In this document: positions 47,940 to 60,886 of the stretch, one piece after another
Position numbering within the stretch: the first letter of the stretch is position 1
Layout: each line of letters opens with the position of its first letter
Assembly: GCF_046630445.1 (NCBI RefSeq)
Contig: NC_092343.1
Location: 134,905,501 to 134,969,500 of the forward strand
DNA: 64,000 nucleotides
Source: Rutidosis leptorrhynchoides
Lineage: Eukaryota; Streptophyta; Magnoliopsida; Asterales; Asteraceae
Reading direction: 5' to 3'
Program-made: the position numbers and the translations under genes
The notes under the pieces: model-generated
Seen by the model: the letters and a program-made list of their open reading frames with translations, nothing else
What the model was told of the DNA's origin: nothing
Database searches by the model: none

Positions 47940-49043
47940 GTAAGAATCATAGCATTTCATGCTTTAATCTTTGAAAAAATGGAGTTTTTGTGTTAGTTTT
48001 TATAAAGTGTGTATTTTGAGTCAAAATGGTTAGATTTGTTGTTGTTTGAGTCCAAATCTTGTGGGTTTATGTTTCTACATGTTTAGTGTCTTCGATTTGG
48101 TTAGTTTTGAGGTCATAATCGAGCTCTAGAGCAAGAATTGGTCGATTTTGAGTGAAACTCGTCACTTTGTCTTCAGCTTCTGTAGATAAACACAGTCGGC
48201 CGAGTGTCTCCTGACACTCGACCGACCGACTCGACAATCGAACGAGTGTGTAAGACCCACGGCCGAGTGTGTCTGTGAGAGACCATCGACCGAGTGACTA
48301 GACACTCGGCCGAGTGAGTGTAGACAGTCGGTCAACTGTCTATGACAGTCGACCGAGTGTCTGTGGCAGTGAAATATTTTACCAAGTGTTGATTTCTAGC
48401 CGTTATGCTGCCCGTTTGTATTTTGATGATCAGGATGTAAATTTTGAAAGTGCATAAGTGTTAAGCAAAAAAAATTTAGCGGACGCTTTTTAATACAAAA
48501 ATTTATATATTGTGTTATTTGGTGTTAACGAATAGAAACTAACTTGTGTATATGTTTTTCTCGGGAGAAAAGGAGAAAGAGAAGGTTCAGTGATTATTGT
48601 GTTATTTGGCTGGTAATTGGTGAGTGGGACTAACTGGAGAATATAGTATATATTAGCATGTTGGTTAATGCTTGTCTGCTGGAACCCAGTGCGTCCCTAT
48701 CTTGTGGTAGCCTAATTCGATAGGAGAGATCAACCTGCGGGTTGGGTTCCTCATGTGGTAGCCTATTTGCATCCGTGTGGTATATGTTTGAATGACGCGT
48801 TCATCGCGTGTGGATGATTTATGCAGCACAGTATGTAGGGGGAACTTTCGGTAAACCCCAGCCCGATCAACTGGTGGTTAATGGTTTGGCCGAACCGCCA
48901 GAGTCTCTGTAGACTACACAACTGGGTGATAATTGTTTGTTAGACTATGTGACATGAGTAGTATAAACTTCTGTGTGCTATCGCCTGTAGTTAGTCGTAC
49001 TCACTTAGCTTCGTTCTAATTCCCCTCCATCTCCTCCCTGCAG
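47940..49043 (+). other. Candidate LTR-embedded intron in E (1,104 nt)
   Basis: Donor-like AACAAG/GTAAGAA at 47940. Acceptor-like CTCCATCTCCTCCCTGCAG, followed by GT, ends at 49043. The donor is conserved in the E 3' LTR (57900) and both sites are conserved in LTR D. Confidence 0.45.
48193..48366. repeat. CGACCGAGTG motif array in E LTR
   Basis: About ten direct and inverted copies of (C)CGAGTGT / ACACTCGG, including the palindrome ACTCGGCCGAGT near 48308. The homologous array in the 3' LTR is at 58157-58328 with several changes. Confidence 0.75.
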
Positions 49044-49311
49044 GTTGTTAGCTTTTGTAAGTGTCGCAATTTGGGGAGAAGACGGGCATGAAGATGTTAT
49101 GTTTGACTATGAAGAAACTCTGATGTGTCTTTTCCGTTAAATCTATTTTTGTTATTTTGTCACGTGACACCAGATGTATTAGTTAAATGTCAGCTGACAA
49201 ATACTTTGGGATATGTAATTAATTATGTTGATGTTATTGAAATGATTTGTTTAAAATTAATGCTTCCGTCACGTATTAAAAAAAAAAATTAAAATTAGCG
49301 GTGTCACAAGT

Positions 49312-49323
49312 TGGTATCAGAGC
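49312..49323 (+). other. E primer-binding site
   Basis: TGGTATCAGAGC, three bases after the 5' LTR; a perfect initiator tRNA-Met match. Confidence 0.92.
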
Positions 49324-49501
49324 TTAGTTTGGCATCATGCACATTGTGATCTAAATGTCATGTTCCCAAACTTAGTAGAGTCATGTCAAACATAACATGC
49401 TGGAGATGGGTTAAGTGAGTATTAGGATAGGTTGTGTGCTAGTTGTTAGTACTAACAACGTTTATACTAAGCTTTGATGTGAGTGTTGTGGTAGTGCAGT
49501 A

Positions 49502-50461
49502 ATGGCAGATAATGAAGCAAACGCTACTGGCCCTGGAACTAGTATTTTCAGAGCTCCCGAGGAGGATGGACATGTGTCATCGGAAGAGGAAACCTCACAA
49601 GAAGTAATAAACCTTCAAAGTCGATTATTAGAAGCTCAGGAGAAAATTAAGGAACTAGAGCAAGAACGGGCGCAATGGAACCCTAATACCACTGCGTTGA
49701 ACACAACTTTTCCTCCAAATTTCTATACTCAAACCGGAGGCAGTTCCCAATCACAGTTTCCGCAAACTACCTATCAAAACCTCCAAATGCCATTCCCGTT
49801 TAACCAGGCGTTTCCTAATAAAATGATATACCCTTTTCAAATTCCCAAGACGAGAAAGAAATGTACCTATAAAAAGTTTCTAGACTGCAAACCTCCTGAG
49901 TACAGCGGTCACACAAACCCTGCAGTGACACTCAATTGGTTAAGAGAAGTAGAGCGAGTGATGGAAGCATGTTTCTGTGAGCCTGAATCTATGGTACTGT
50001 TTGCAAGTATACTTCACAAGGGTGAAGCAATGGAATGGTGGGATTCTATTACTGCATATTTACCCAAGGAATAGATCAGCCAGATTACCTGGGAACAATT
50101 TGCTGCTAAGGTTCGTGAGCAGTATTGTTCTGAGTATGAGATGGAAAGATTGAAAACTGAGTTTCTGAGTATGAAGATGACAGAAAGTATGACCATTGAT
50201 GAAGTTTTTAGAGATTTCACATCGAAGTTAAGGTTTGTTCAACAATGGGTACCGACTGAAAAGGATAAAATTCAGCATTTCATGCGGGTGATTAAGCCGG
50301 AGTACAGAACTGTTGCGAGATTTGCAACAACCTTGGCACAGGCTCATGAGATGGCTAAAGTTACTGAAGGTGATATAATGGCAGCGAAAGGAGAAAGTTC
50401 AAAAGGCGGATCTTTTGGGGGAAAATCAGAAAGTCAAACTGGTGGACAGTCTACTCAATAG
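49502..50461 (+). pseudogene. E gag (capsid), broken by one in-frame stop
   Basis: Starts MADNEANATGPG. A predicted coiled coil lies at about residues 38-60 (NLQSRLLEAQEKIKELEQER). The capsid follows, with KFLDCKPPEYSGHTNP, LNWLREVERVMEACFC and the GEAMEWWDSI signature. TAG at 50072-50074 interrupts; the same frame continues with ITWEQFAAKVREQYC and ends at TAG 50459-50461. In the next 370 bp the expected zinc knuckle (around WCNVCKSTH and the HQEGHRLADF region) is broken by stops and shifts. Confidence 0.85.
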
Positions 50462-50830
50462 TCAAGTAAGCAATCAGGTTTTCGTGGTAAGAAGTCAGGT
50501 GGGTTTAAACAGAAGAGTACATCTGGTATAAGCCGATCGGGTTCAAGTCAGCCTGAATGGTGTAATGTTTGTAAGTCGACTCATGTTGTTCTCCAATGAC
50601 TCGAAGATGTTTGAAATGTGGAGTGAAAGGTCATGAAGCAACATTCTTGTTCTTTTAGGTCAAATGTTTGTTGGAGTTACCATCAGGAAGGTCATAGATT
50701 GGCGGATTTTCCATCTGCGTCAAGATCCAGTTCTGGGCCAGGGTCAGGGGCGAGGTCGGTTACTTCTGGGGGATCTTCTGCTTTTACTGCCGGGTAGAAG
50801 AGAAAGAATCCTCCAACAGCAGAGGCAAGG

Positions 50831-51328
50831 GTGTTTCAGATGACGGTAGACGCTGCAACCGCTACCGATGATGTCATTACCGGTATGTTCTTGGTTAACT
50901 CCTTGCCAGCTCGTGTGTTGTTTGATTCAGGAGCGAATCATTCTTTTATGTCCTTAGGCTTCTGCGATAAGTTGAAGTTGCCTGTTAAGATGTTAGATGC
51001 ACCTTTAGGAAAAGAAGTAGATGATGGTAAAATTGTTCCATGCACATCATCTGTGTCTGGAATTACCATCGAAATCGACGGCCATTCCTTCCCTTTAACC
51101 CGTTTGTTGATGCCTATACCTAGCTTTGATCTAGTCATAGGCATGAATTGGTTAAGGGCTAATAGGGCTAATATTAAGTGTGATAAGAAGATGATTTCTT
51201 TCTGTTTGGCCGATGGATCCCGAGTGATAGCTAGGGGAGAGCGCAGCGGATTTAACTTCCCTATGGTTTCCCTGATGAAAGCTCAGAAGGCAATATCGAA
51301 AGGGTGTGATTCATTCTTAGCCTACGTG
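50831..51328 (+). pseudogene. E protease domain, cut by the solo LTR
   Basis: FLVNSLPARVLFDSGANHSF contains the retropepsin DSG active site; DLVIGMNWLRANRANIKC is the second conserved strand region. The frame is open until the TSD ACGTG (51324-51328), where the T-family solo LTR begins. The continuation is at 54585. A short stretch upstream (50600-50830) is out of frame. Confidence 0.85.
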
Positions 51329-54300
51329 TGAAATGTCCCGTTCTTATTGATTAAAAACGTTCCATATTAATTGATTTCGTTGCGAGGTTTTGACCTCTAT
51401 ATGAGACGTTTTTCAAAGACTGCATTCATTTTTAAAACAAACCATAACCTTTATTTCATAGATAAAGGTTTTAAAAAGCTTTACGTAGATTATCAAATAA
51501 TGATAATCTAAAATATCCTGTTTACACACGACCATTACATAATGGTTTACAATACAAATATGTTACAACAAAATAAGTTTCTTGAATGCAGTTTTTACAC
51601 AATATCATACAAGCATGGACTCCAAATCTCGTCCTTATTTAACTATGCGATAGTGGAAGCTCTTAATAATCACCTGAGAATAAACATGCTTAAAACGTCA
51701 ACAAAAATGTTGGTGAGTTATAGGTTTAACCTATATATATCAAATCATAATAATAGACCACAAGATTTCATATTTCAATACACATCCCATACATAGAGAT
51801 AAAAATCATTCATATGGTGAACACCTGGTAACCGACATTAACAAGATGCATATATAAGAATATCCCCATCATTCCGGGACACCCTTCGGATATGATATAA
51901 ATTTCGAAGTACTAAAGCATCCAGTACTTTGGATGGGGCTTGTTGGGCCCGATAGATCTATCTTTAGGATTCGCGTCAATTAGGGTGTCTGTTCCCTAAT
52001 TCTTAGATTACCAGACTTAATAAAAAGGGGCATATTCGATTTCGATAATTCAACCATAGAATGTGGTTTCACGTACTTGTGTCTATTTTGTAAATCATTT
52101 ATAAAACCTGCATGTATTCTCATCCTAAAAATATTAGATTTTAAAAGTGGGACTATAACTCACTTTCACAGATTTTTACTTCATCGGGAAGTAAGACTTG
52201 GCCACTGGTTGATTCACGAACCTATAACAATATATACATATATATCAAAGTATGTTCAAAATATATTTACAAAACTTTTAATATATTTTGATGTTTTAAG
52301 TTTATTAAGTCAGCTGTCCTCGTTAGTAACCTACAACTAGTTGTCCACAGTTAGATGTACAGAAATAAATCGATAAATATTATCTTGAATCAATCCACGA
52401 CCCAGTGTATACGTATCTCAGTATTGATCACAACTCAAACTATATATATTTTGGAATCAACCTCAACCCTGTATAGCTAACTCCAACATTCACATATAGA
52501 GTGTCTATGGTTGTTCCGAAATATATATAGATGTGTCGACATGATAGGTCGAAACATTGTATACGTGTCTATGGTATCTCAAGATTACATAATATACAAT
52601 ACAAGTTGATTAAGTTATGGTTGGAATAGATTTGTTACCAATTTTCACGTAGCTAAAATGAGAAAAATTATCCAATCTTGTTTTACCCATAACTTCTTCA
52701 TTTTAAATCCGTTTTGAGTGAATCAAATTGTTATGGTTTCATATTGAACTCTATTTTATGAATCTAAACAGAAAAGTATAGGTTTATAGTCGGAAAAATA
52801 AGTTACAAGTCGTTTTTGTAAAGGTAGTCATTTCAGTCGAAAGAACGACGTTTAGATGACCATTTTAGAAAACATACTTCCACTTTGAGTTTAACCATAA
52901 TTTTTGGATATAGTTTCATGTTCATAATAAAAATCATTTTCTCTGAATAACAACTTTTAAATCAAAGTTTATCATAGTTTTTAATTAACTAACCCAAAAC
53001 AGCCCGCGGTGTTACTACGACGGCGTAAATCCGGTTTTACGGTGTTTTTCGTGTTTCCAGGTTTTAAATCATTAAGTTAGCATATCATATAGATATATAA
53101 CATGTGTTTAGTTGATTTTAAAAGTCAAGTTAGAAGGATTAACTTTTTTTTGCGAACAAGTTTAGAATTAACTAAACTATGTTCTAGTGATTACAAGTTT
53201 AAACCTTCGAATAAGATAGCTTTATATGTATGAATCGAATGATGTTATGAACATCATTACTACCTTAAGTTCCTTGGATAAATCTACTGGAAAAGAGAAA
53301 AATGGATCTAGCTTCAATGGATCCTTGGATGGCTCGAAGTTCTTGAAGCAGAATCATGACACGAAAACAAGTTCAAGTAAGATCATCACTTGAAATAAGA
53401 TTGTTATAGTTATAGAAATTGAACCAAAGTTTGAATATGATTATTACCTTGTATTAGAATGATAACCTACTGTAAGAAACAAAGATTTCTTGAGGTTGGA
53501 TGATCACCTTACAAGATTGGAAGTGAGCTAGCAAACTTGAAAGTATTCTTGATTTTATGAAACTAGAACTTTTGGAATTTATGAAGAACACTTAGAACTT
53601 GAAGATAGAACTTGAGAGAGATCAATTTGATGAATAAAATTGAAGAATGAAAGTGTTTGTAGGTGTTTTTGGTCGTTGGTGTATGGATTAGATATAAAGG
53701 ATATGTAATTTTGTTTTCATGTAAATAAGTCATGAATGATTACTCATATTTTTGTAATTTTATGAGATATTTCATGCTAGTTGCCAAATGATGGTTCCCA
53801 CATGTGTTAGGTGACTCACATGGGCTGCTAAGAGCTGATCATTGGAGTGTATATACCAATAGTACATACATCTAAAAGCTGTGTATTGTACGAGTATGAA
53901 TACGGGTGCATACGAGTAGAATTGTTGATGAAACTGAACGAGGATGTAATTGTAAGCATTTTTGTTAAGTAGAAGTATTTTGATAAGTGTATTGAAGTCT
54001 TTCAAAAGTGTATAAATACATATTAAAACACTACATGTATATACATTTTAACTGAGTCGTTAAGTCATCGTTAGTCGTTACATGTAAATGTTGTTTTGAA
54101 ACCTTTAGGTTAACGATCTTGTTAAATGTTGTTAACCCAATGTTTATAATATCAAAAGAGATTTTAAATTATTATATTATCATGATATTATGATGTACGA
54201 ATATCTCTTAATATGATATATATACATTAAATGTCGTTACAACGATAATCGTTACATATATGTCTCGTTTCAAAATTATTAAGTTAGTAGTCTTGTTTTT

Positions 54301-54579
54301 ACATATGTAGTTCATTGTTAATATACTTAATGATATGTTTAATTATCATAATATAATGTTAACTATATATATAACCATATATATGTCATCATATAGTTTT
54401 TACAAGTTTTAACGTTCGTGAATCACCGGTCAACTTGGGTGGTCAATTGTCTATATGAAACCTATTTCAATTAATCAAGTCTTAACAAGGTTGATTGCTT
54501 AACATGTTGGAAACATTTAATCATGTAAATATCAATCTCAATTAATATATATAAACATGGAAAAGTTCGAGTCACTACA
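51329..54579 (-). mobile_element. T2: solo LTR of the T1 family inside E (3,251 bp)
   Basis: A complete copy of the T1 LTR (plus start TGAAATGTCCCG, end GAGTCACTACA) in minus orientation, with a perfect ACGTG duplication at 51324-51328 and 54580-54584. It has no internal sequence, so it formed by LTR-LTR recombination. It separates protease from reverse transcriptase in E. The hairpin module is at 51699-51712. Confidence 0.95.
51699..51712 (-). other. Conserved LTR hairpin (module 1), T2
   Basis: Minus strand CAACA, loop TTTT, TGTTG, as in T1. Confidence 0.7.
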
Positions 54580-54584
54580 ACGTG

Positions 54585-57470
54585 ATCGATGTTAAGAAAG
54601 AAAAGAAGCATGTGACCGATATTCCTGGTGTGTCAGAATTTCCAGAAGTGTTTCCAGATGATTTACCAGGGTTACCTCCAGTACGTGAAGTAGAGTATAA
54701 AATCGATTTGCTTCCAGGTGCTTTACTAGTTGCAAAAGCTCCTTACAGATTAGCTCCGTCAGAAATCCGAGAAATGATGTCTCAGATTCAGGAACTGTTA
54801 GATAAGGGGTTTATTCGACCAAGTTCTTCACCGTGGGGTGCTCCTATTTTGTTTGTGAAAAAGAAAGATGGGTCGCTTCGTATGTGTATAGATTACCGCG
54901 ATTTGAATAAGAGAACAATAAAGAATAAGTATCCGATACCGAGAATAGATGATTTATTTGATCAGTTACAGGGTGCTTCCTACTTTTCAAAGATTGATTT
55001 ACGTTCAGGGTATCATCAGGTACGTGTTGCAGAGAACGATATACCGAAAACAACGTTTAGAACTAGATATGGTCATTACGAATTTTTAGTTATGCCATTT
55101 GTGTTAACAAACGCGCCAGCAGTGTTTATGGATTTAATGAACATGGTGTGTCATCAGTATCTTGACAAGTTTGTGATTGTCTTCATAGATGATATCTTGA
55201 TATATTTGAAAACCGAGAAGGATCATGCTACACATCTGAGGTTGGTGTTAGAGCTTCTGAAACAGGAACAGTTGTACGCTAAGTTCTCCAAATGTGAATT
55301 TTGGCTGAGGGAAGTACAGTTTCTGGGTCATGTGATTTGTGAACAGGGTATCAAAGTGGATCAGTCTAAGATAGAAGCTGTAATGAATTGGAACTCGCCG
55401 AAAACGTCGACAGAAATCAAGAGTTTTCTGGGTTTAGCAGGTTATTACCATCGGTTTTTCAAAGACTTTTTCAAAATAGCAGGCCCATTAAATAAGTTAA
55501 CCAGAAAAGATGTAGCCTTTCGATGGACTGATGAACAAGAAAAGGCTTTTCAAACTCTTAAACAGTTGTTATGTCAAGTGCCGGTTTTAGCTTTACCAGA
55601 GGGAACAGAAGATTTTGTAGTTTACTGCGATGCATCACGCGCAGGTCTTGGTTGTGTTTTGATGCAAAGAAATAAAGTTATAGCGTATGCTTCACGACAG
55701 TTGAAGAATCATGAACGAAATTACCCTACTCATGATTTAGAGTTAACTGCAGTTGTGTTTGCCTTGAAGCTTTGGAGACACTATTTGTATGGTACGCATT
55801 GTGAAATCTATACAGATCATCAGAGTCTCCAATATATCTTTTCGCAGAAAGAATTAAATATGCATCAACGTCGATGTTTAGAATTGATTAAAGACTACGA
55901 TTGTGAGATTAAGTACCATCCTGGTAAAGCAAATGTGGTCGCAGATGCTCTAAGTCGCAAGAAAACAGTCGAAAACGTTAGATTTATGAGAATTGAGATA
56001 GTTTCAGATTTGATTGATCGATTGAAAACCGTTCAGTTAGTAGCATTAAAGGACGAAAACCTAAAGACTGAGCAAATGACCAAAAGAAAATTTTAACTAT
56101 ACAACGATTCTAGAGGATTAAAGACCTATAAAGACCGAATTTGGGTGCCTATGCTTGGAGATTTGAGGGATTTAATCCTTACAGAAGCACATAAATCTAG
56201 ATTGACAGTACATCCAGGTAGTACTAAGATGTACAGAGATTTGAAAACATTGTATTGGTGGCCGACAATGAAGACAGATGTTGCAGGTTTCGTTGAAAAG
56301 TATCATATATGTGCGCAAGTTAAGGCAGAACATCAGAAACCGTATGGTTCTCTACGACAGTTAGAAATTCCTCAGTGGAAATGGGATCATATAACGATGG
56401 ATTTTGTAACCAAGTTACCCCGAACCCAGAAGGGACATGACATGATCTGGGTGATAGTGAATTGTTTAACTAAAAGTGCTCACTTCTTAGCTACTCGTGA
56501 AATAGCTTCGTTGAGTGATTTGGCAGAGTTGCACTTAAAAGAGATAGTTAGTCGACATGGTGTACCGTTGTCAATAGTTTCCGACAGAGATACTAGGTTT
56601 GTATCAAACTTCTGGAACAGTTTACAACAGAATCTGGGTACGCGTGTGAAGTTAAGTACAACATATCACCTACAAACAGACGGTCAGAGTGAACGAATGA
56701 TTCAGATGTTAGAAGACATATTGAGAGCGTATGTATTTGAATATGGTGGTTCTTGGGATTCACATCTTCCACTGATAGAGTTTGCTTACAACAATTCATA
56801 TCATTCGAGTATCGGAATGCCACCATATGAAATGTTGTATGGTCGCAAGTGCAGAACTCCTACGTGTTGGTTAGAAGCAGGTGAGAAACAATTTGCAGGT
56901 CCCGAAATTGTTCAGATAACTGCAGAAAAGGTCGAAATTGCACGTGAGAAGTTAAAAGCAGCCAGAGATCGACAAAAGATGTATGTTGATCCGCGCAGAC
57001 GTCCAGTAACTTTTAATGTAGGTGATCGTGTATACTTGAAAGTTTCACCATGGAAAGGGGTGATTAGATTTGGTAAACGTGGTAAACTAGCACCGAGATT
57101 TATTGGGCCATTTCTGATCAAAGAAATTTTGAATGATCAGACTGTTGTTTTAGACCTTCCTTCAGAATTAGTAGGAATTCACAACACGTTCAATGTGTGT
57201 TATTTAAGGAAGTGTAAAGTAGACGATGAAAGTTTGATTCTTCTGCTGAAGGATTTGAAAGTGCATTTAAGTAAGAAGTTAGAAGAAAAGCCAATTCAAA
57301 TAGTAGACATGAAAGTCACCAGATTAAGGAAGAAACAGATTCCAATGGTGTTAGTGGAGTGGCGGCACAGTTTAGGTTCTAACTTGATGTGGGAAACTGA
57401 GGAGTTAATGAGGGCGCGCTATCCCCAGTTGTTTGACCTTGATCAGATTTCGAGGAAGGAATCTTCTTAA
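54585..57470 (+). pseudogene. E pol: reverse transcriptase, RNase H, integrase, chromodomain-like tail; one stop
   Basis: The same frame runs from the TSD to 57470 with one TAA (56094-56096) between RNase H and integrase. Reverse transcriptase: [37 protein letters not shown]. RNase [25 protein letters not shown]. Integrase: the zinc finger has lost its first Cys (KYHICAQVKAEHQ, where T1 has [13 protein letters not shown]). Core residues are present in TMDFVTKLP, SDRDTRF and TDGQSERMIQ, but with altered neighbours (VNCLTKSAHF, YHLQTDG). The C-terminus VTRLRKKQIPMVLVEWR, then SNLMWETEELM, is chromodomain-like, supporting the Tekay/Del clade. Dead through stops and the LTR insertion. Confidence 0.92.
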
Positions 57471-57482
57471 GTGGGGTAGATT
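57471..57482 (+). other. E polypurine tract
   Basis: GTGGGGTAGATT lies between the pol stop and the 3' LTR start TGTAACATCC. Confidence 0.75.
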
Positions 57483-58933
57483 TGTAACATCCTCAATCGG
57501 ACCTAGTTGTAAGATTACTAAAATGCCCTTATGTGTATGTTATGTTTATATATGCTTTTATTTTTATTTAATGTTTATTATTATTTAATGATGTGGTTAG
57601 GACCAATTTGTGACAAGGGTCACAGAATAGGTTTGTTTATTTAATTTGGACTTCATTTGGGTTGCCAAATGATGTACGAAAGATATCAGATAACTGATAA
57701 ATACCCGTGTGTTGCACAGTGTGGGAATTAAACCCACTTTTGAGGTCTAGAGCTGGTCATTTCTTACATTTTCCAGATTCTTCCCAAACCACCCCGTTCT
57801 TCATCTTCTCCAACTACCAAAATCCTAGATCTAAATCCTTGTTCTTGAGTTCAAATCTTTCTTACTATATTGTTCCTGTGATTTACTAATTCTAACCAGG
57901 TAAGAATCATAGCATTTCATGCTTTAATCTTTGAGAAAATAGAGTTTTTGTGTTAGTTTTTATAAAGTGTGTATTTTGAGTCAAAATGATTAGATTTGTT
58001 GTTGTTGTTTGAGTCCAAATCTTGTGGGTTTATGTTTCTACATGTTTAGTGTCTTCGATTTGGTCAGTTTTGAGGTCATAATCGAGCTCTAGAGCAAGAA
58101 TTGGTCAATTTTGGGTGAAACCCGTCACTTTGTCTTCAGCTTCTGCAGATAAACACAGTCGGCCGAGTATCGACCGACCGACTCGACCGACTCGACAATC
58201 GACCGTGTGTGTAAGACCTACAGCCGAGTGTGTCTGTGAGATACCATCGACTGATTGACTAGACACTCGGCCGAGTAAGTGTAGACAGTCGGACGACTGT
58301 CTATGACAGTCGACCGAGTGTCTGTGGCAGTGAAATATTTTACCAAGTGTTGATTTCTAGCCGTTATGCTGCCCGTTTGTATTTTGATGATCAGAATGTA
58401 AATTTTGAAAGTGTATAAGTGTTAAGCAAAAAAAACTTAGCGGACGCTTTTTAACACAAAAATTTATATATTGTGTTATTTGGTGTTAACAGACAGAAAC
58501 TAACTTGTGTATATGTTTTTCTCGGGAGAAAAGGAGAAAGAGAAGGTTCAGTGATTAGACAGCTGAATACCTTCTCGTTTGCTGGTAATCGGTGAGTGGG
58601 ACTAACTGGAGAATATAGTATATAGTAGCATGTTGGTTAATTCTTGTCTGCTGGAACCCAGTGCATCCCTATCTTGTGGTAGCCTAATTCGATAGGAGAG
58701 ATCAACCTGCGGGTTGGGTTCCTCATGTGGTAGCCTATTTGCATCTGTGTGGTATATGTTTGAATGACGCGTTCGTTGCGTGTGGATGATTTATGCAGCA
58801 CGGTATGTAAGAGGAACTTTCGGTAAACCCCAGCCCAATCAACTGGTTGTTAATGGTTTGGCCGAACCGCCGGAGTCTCTGTAGACTGCACAACTGGGTG
58901 ATGATTGTGTGTTAGACTATGTGACATGAGTAG
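57483..58933 (+). repeat. E 3' LTR, interrupted by F
   Basis: It follows the 5' LTR to GACATGAGTAG and then breaks at 58933, where LTR F begins. About 340 bp of LTR are missing here and should lie beyond the window. The repeat array is at 58157-58328. Confidence 0.9.
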
Positions 58934-59098
58934 TGTAACGACCCGGAAATTTCCGACCAAATTTAAACTTAATCTTCATATGATTTCGATACGATAGGCA
59001 AAGTCTGATAGGTTGAGTCTCAAAAATTTTGAACTATTTCATATATTCAATTGATCTTCGACTGTTCTCGACGATTCACGAGCAACTATTCGTAAATA

Positions 59099-59212
<114 letters not shown>

Positions 59213-60650
59213 GTATATATAAATAATACTTGTAAATATATAATATTATATTTAGTTGTTTAAAAGATTATAATTAATATATTTATTTACCTAAACTTGT
59301 TATCTTTACTAATATTAGTATCACTTTCAAAATAATATCAAAATTAGTATTAGTAATAAATATATATCATAGATATGAAATTAGTATATAAATTGTTATA
59401 TTATTATTATAACATTCATTATTAATATTAGTAAGATTATAATTAGTATTACTATTATTGTTAATAATACTAGTGATATAAAATTTATAACTATCATTAC
59501 TATTAATAAAATATTTATTACTATTATATTATTATAAATTGTAATATTAAGAGTATTATTATTATAATATATTTGATATTAAGATTAATTATAACTTATA
59601 AAAAAAAAAATAAATAAATAAATACATAAACATAAGAGATATACATTAAGAGAGATAGATAAATACAAATATATATATATATATATATACATACTAATAT
59701 ATGTATTAAAAAATCAGTATTTATTTAATATAACTATAACTATTAATTATTAATTAATTATCAAAAATATATAAAAATCAAGATTAGATTCGGTTTACAT
59801 ATAATCATGTACAGTTGGTTTCATTTTTCCTAAAATCGAATCTCATATGTTAATCCAAACAGATACAACCAAACTCTGTTATTAGTCTTTATCTGATGTT
59901 ATATTTTTTTTAGTTTATTACCTTTCTTCTGTTTCTGATTTAGATGGCCTGTCGACATGTTATCTGTATTTTAGCAAACCAGTTGATCAATAAAAGGAGG
60001 TTAAGGATTCAGTTCTCTCATCACAATTATCAATTAACAATTAAACGACTTTTAATTATCGAAATTAAACAGCAAAAAGGGCAAGAACACGATATAAGAC
60101 TCTGTACGTGTTTTTTTTTAAAACCTCGAAATCAAATGAATTTACAAATTCTAAAAATACATTTTTGATAGAAATCCTACATATAAACTGTCTGTAAGTT
60201 TTCCAATTTTAATCTTTAATATCAAGCTTGAATTTTGAAAGACAAAGATTAATATTAAAAAGTCACACGTTTTGTTTTCATCAAATTCGAATTTGTTTCT
60301 CAGTTTCAAGTTAAATTGATGATTCAAACAGTTTATGTAAATGGATTACTACATATTTCAAGTAGTAAGTTTAATCTAAAAACTTCTATAAATTTGAATC
60401 AGGTTTCGAGTTCATATGGTTCAGTATCGAGCTCCTGTAACTGCTATTTAAGTTTCGTTTTCAATTCTGTTGATTTCAATTCATTCATATCCAATTGTTT
60501 TCTGTTTTAAAAAAAATTTGAAACATTCCATTATGAAATTGATTGTCCTACGGTTATAGTTATTGGGGTTCAGTCGACTAATTGAGGAAGAAGAATAAGG
60601 ATAACAGTGAATGGGTTATATATTTATATTTGAATTATAAAACAGAAAAA

Positions 60651-60722
60651 TCGATATGGCTTGATGGTTGAGGTTGTGTTCGGGTATTTGATAGGTCCTG
60701 GGTTCGAGTCCCAGCAAAGACA
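60651..60722 (+). other. tRNA-like (Pol III A/B box) block in LTR F
   Basis: GATGGTTGAGGTTG (A-box-like), then TGGGTTCGAGTCCCAGC (a strong B box with a paired T-arm), then T9 and, 60 bp on, (ATT)n. No complete cloverleaf is obvious. It is the counterpart of 43178-43250 in LTR C. Confidence 0.6.
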
Positions 60723-60785
60723 GATTTTTTTTTGAGACTCGTTTGATTTGAGGTAGTTTCCAATTTTATGACTTTTACAATATTG

Positions 60786-60886
<101 letters not shown>

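Larger units (their letters stand above)
47524..49308 (+). repeat. E 5' LTR (1,785 bp)
   Basis: Begins TGTAACATCCTCAATC and ends GCGGTGTCACA just before the primer-binding site. It contains a CGACCGAGTG-type array at 48193-48366. Confidence 0.92.
47524..58933 (+). mobile_element. E: Ty3/gypsy Tekay-type element, decayed, split by a solo LTR and cut by F
   Basis: 5' LTR 47524-49308, primer-binding site 49312-49323, gag 49502-50461, protease 50831-51328, inserted solo LTR 51329-54579, pol 54585-57470, polypurine tract 57471-57482, 3' LTR from 57483. The 3' LTR is interrupted at 58933 by F. The left flank inside LTR D is GAAAT; the right flank lies beyond the window. Nonsense codons and substitutions mark it as older than T1. 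Confidence 0.9.

Noticed and set aside
60651..60722. Functional tRNA gene
   Set aside because: The B box and T-arm are good but I cannot build a complete acceptor stem and anticodon arm.
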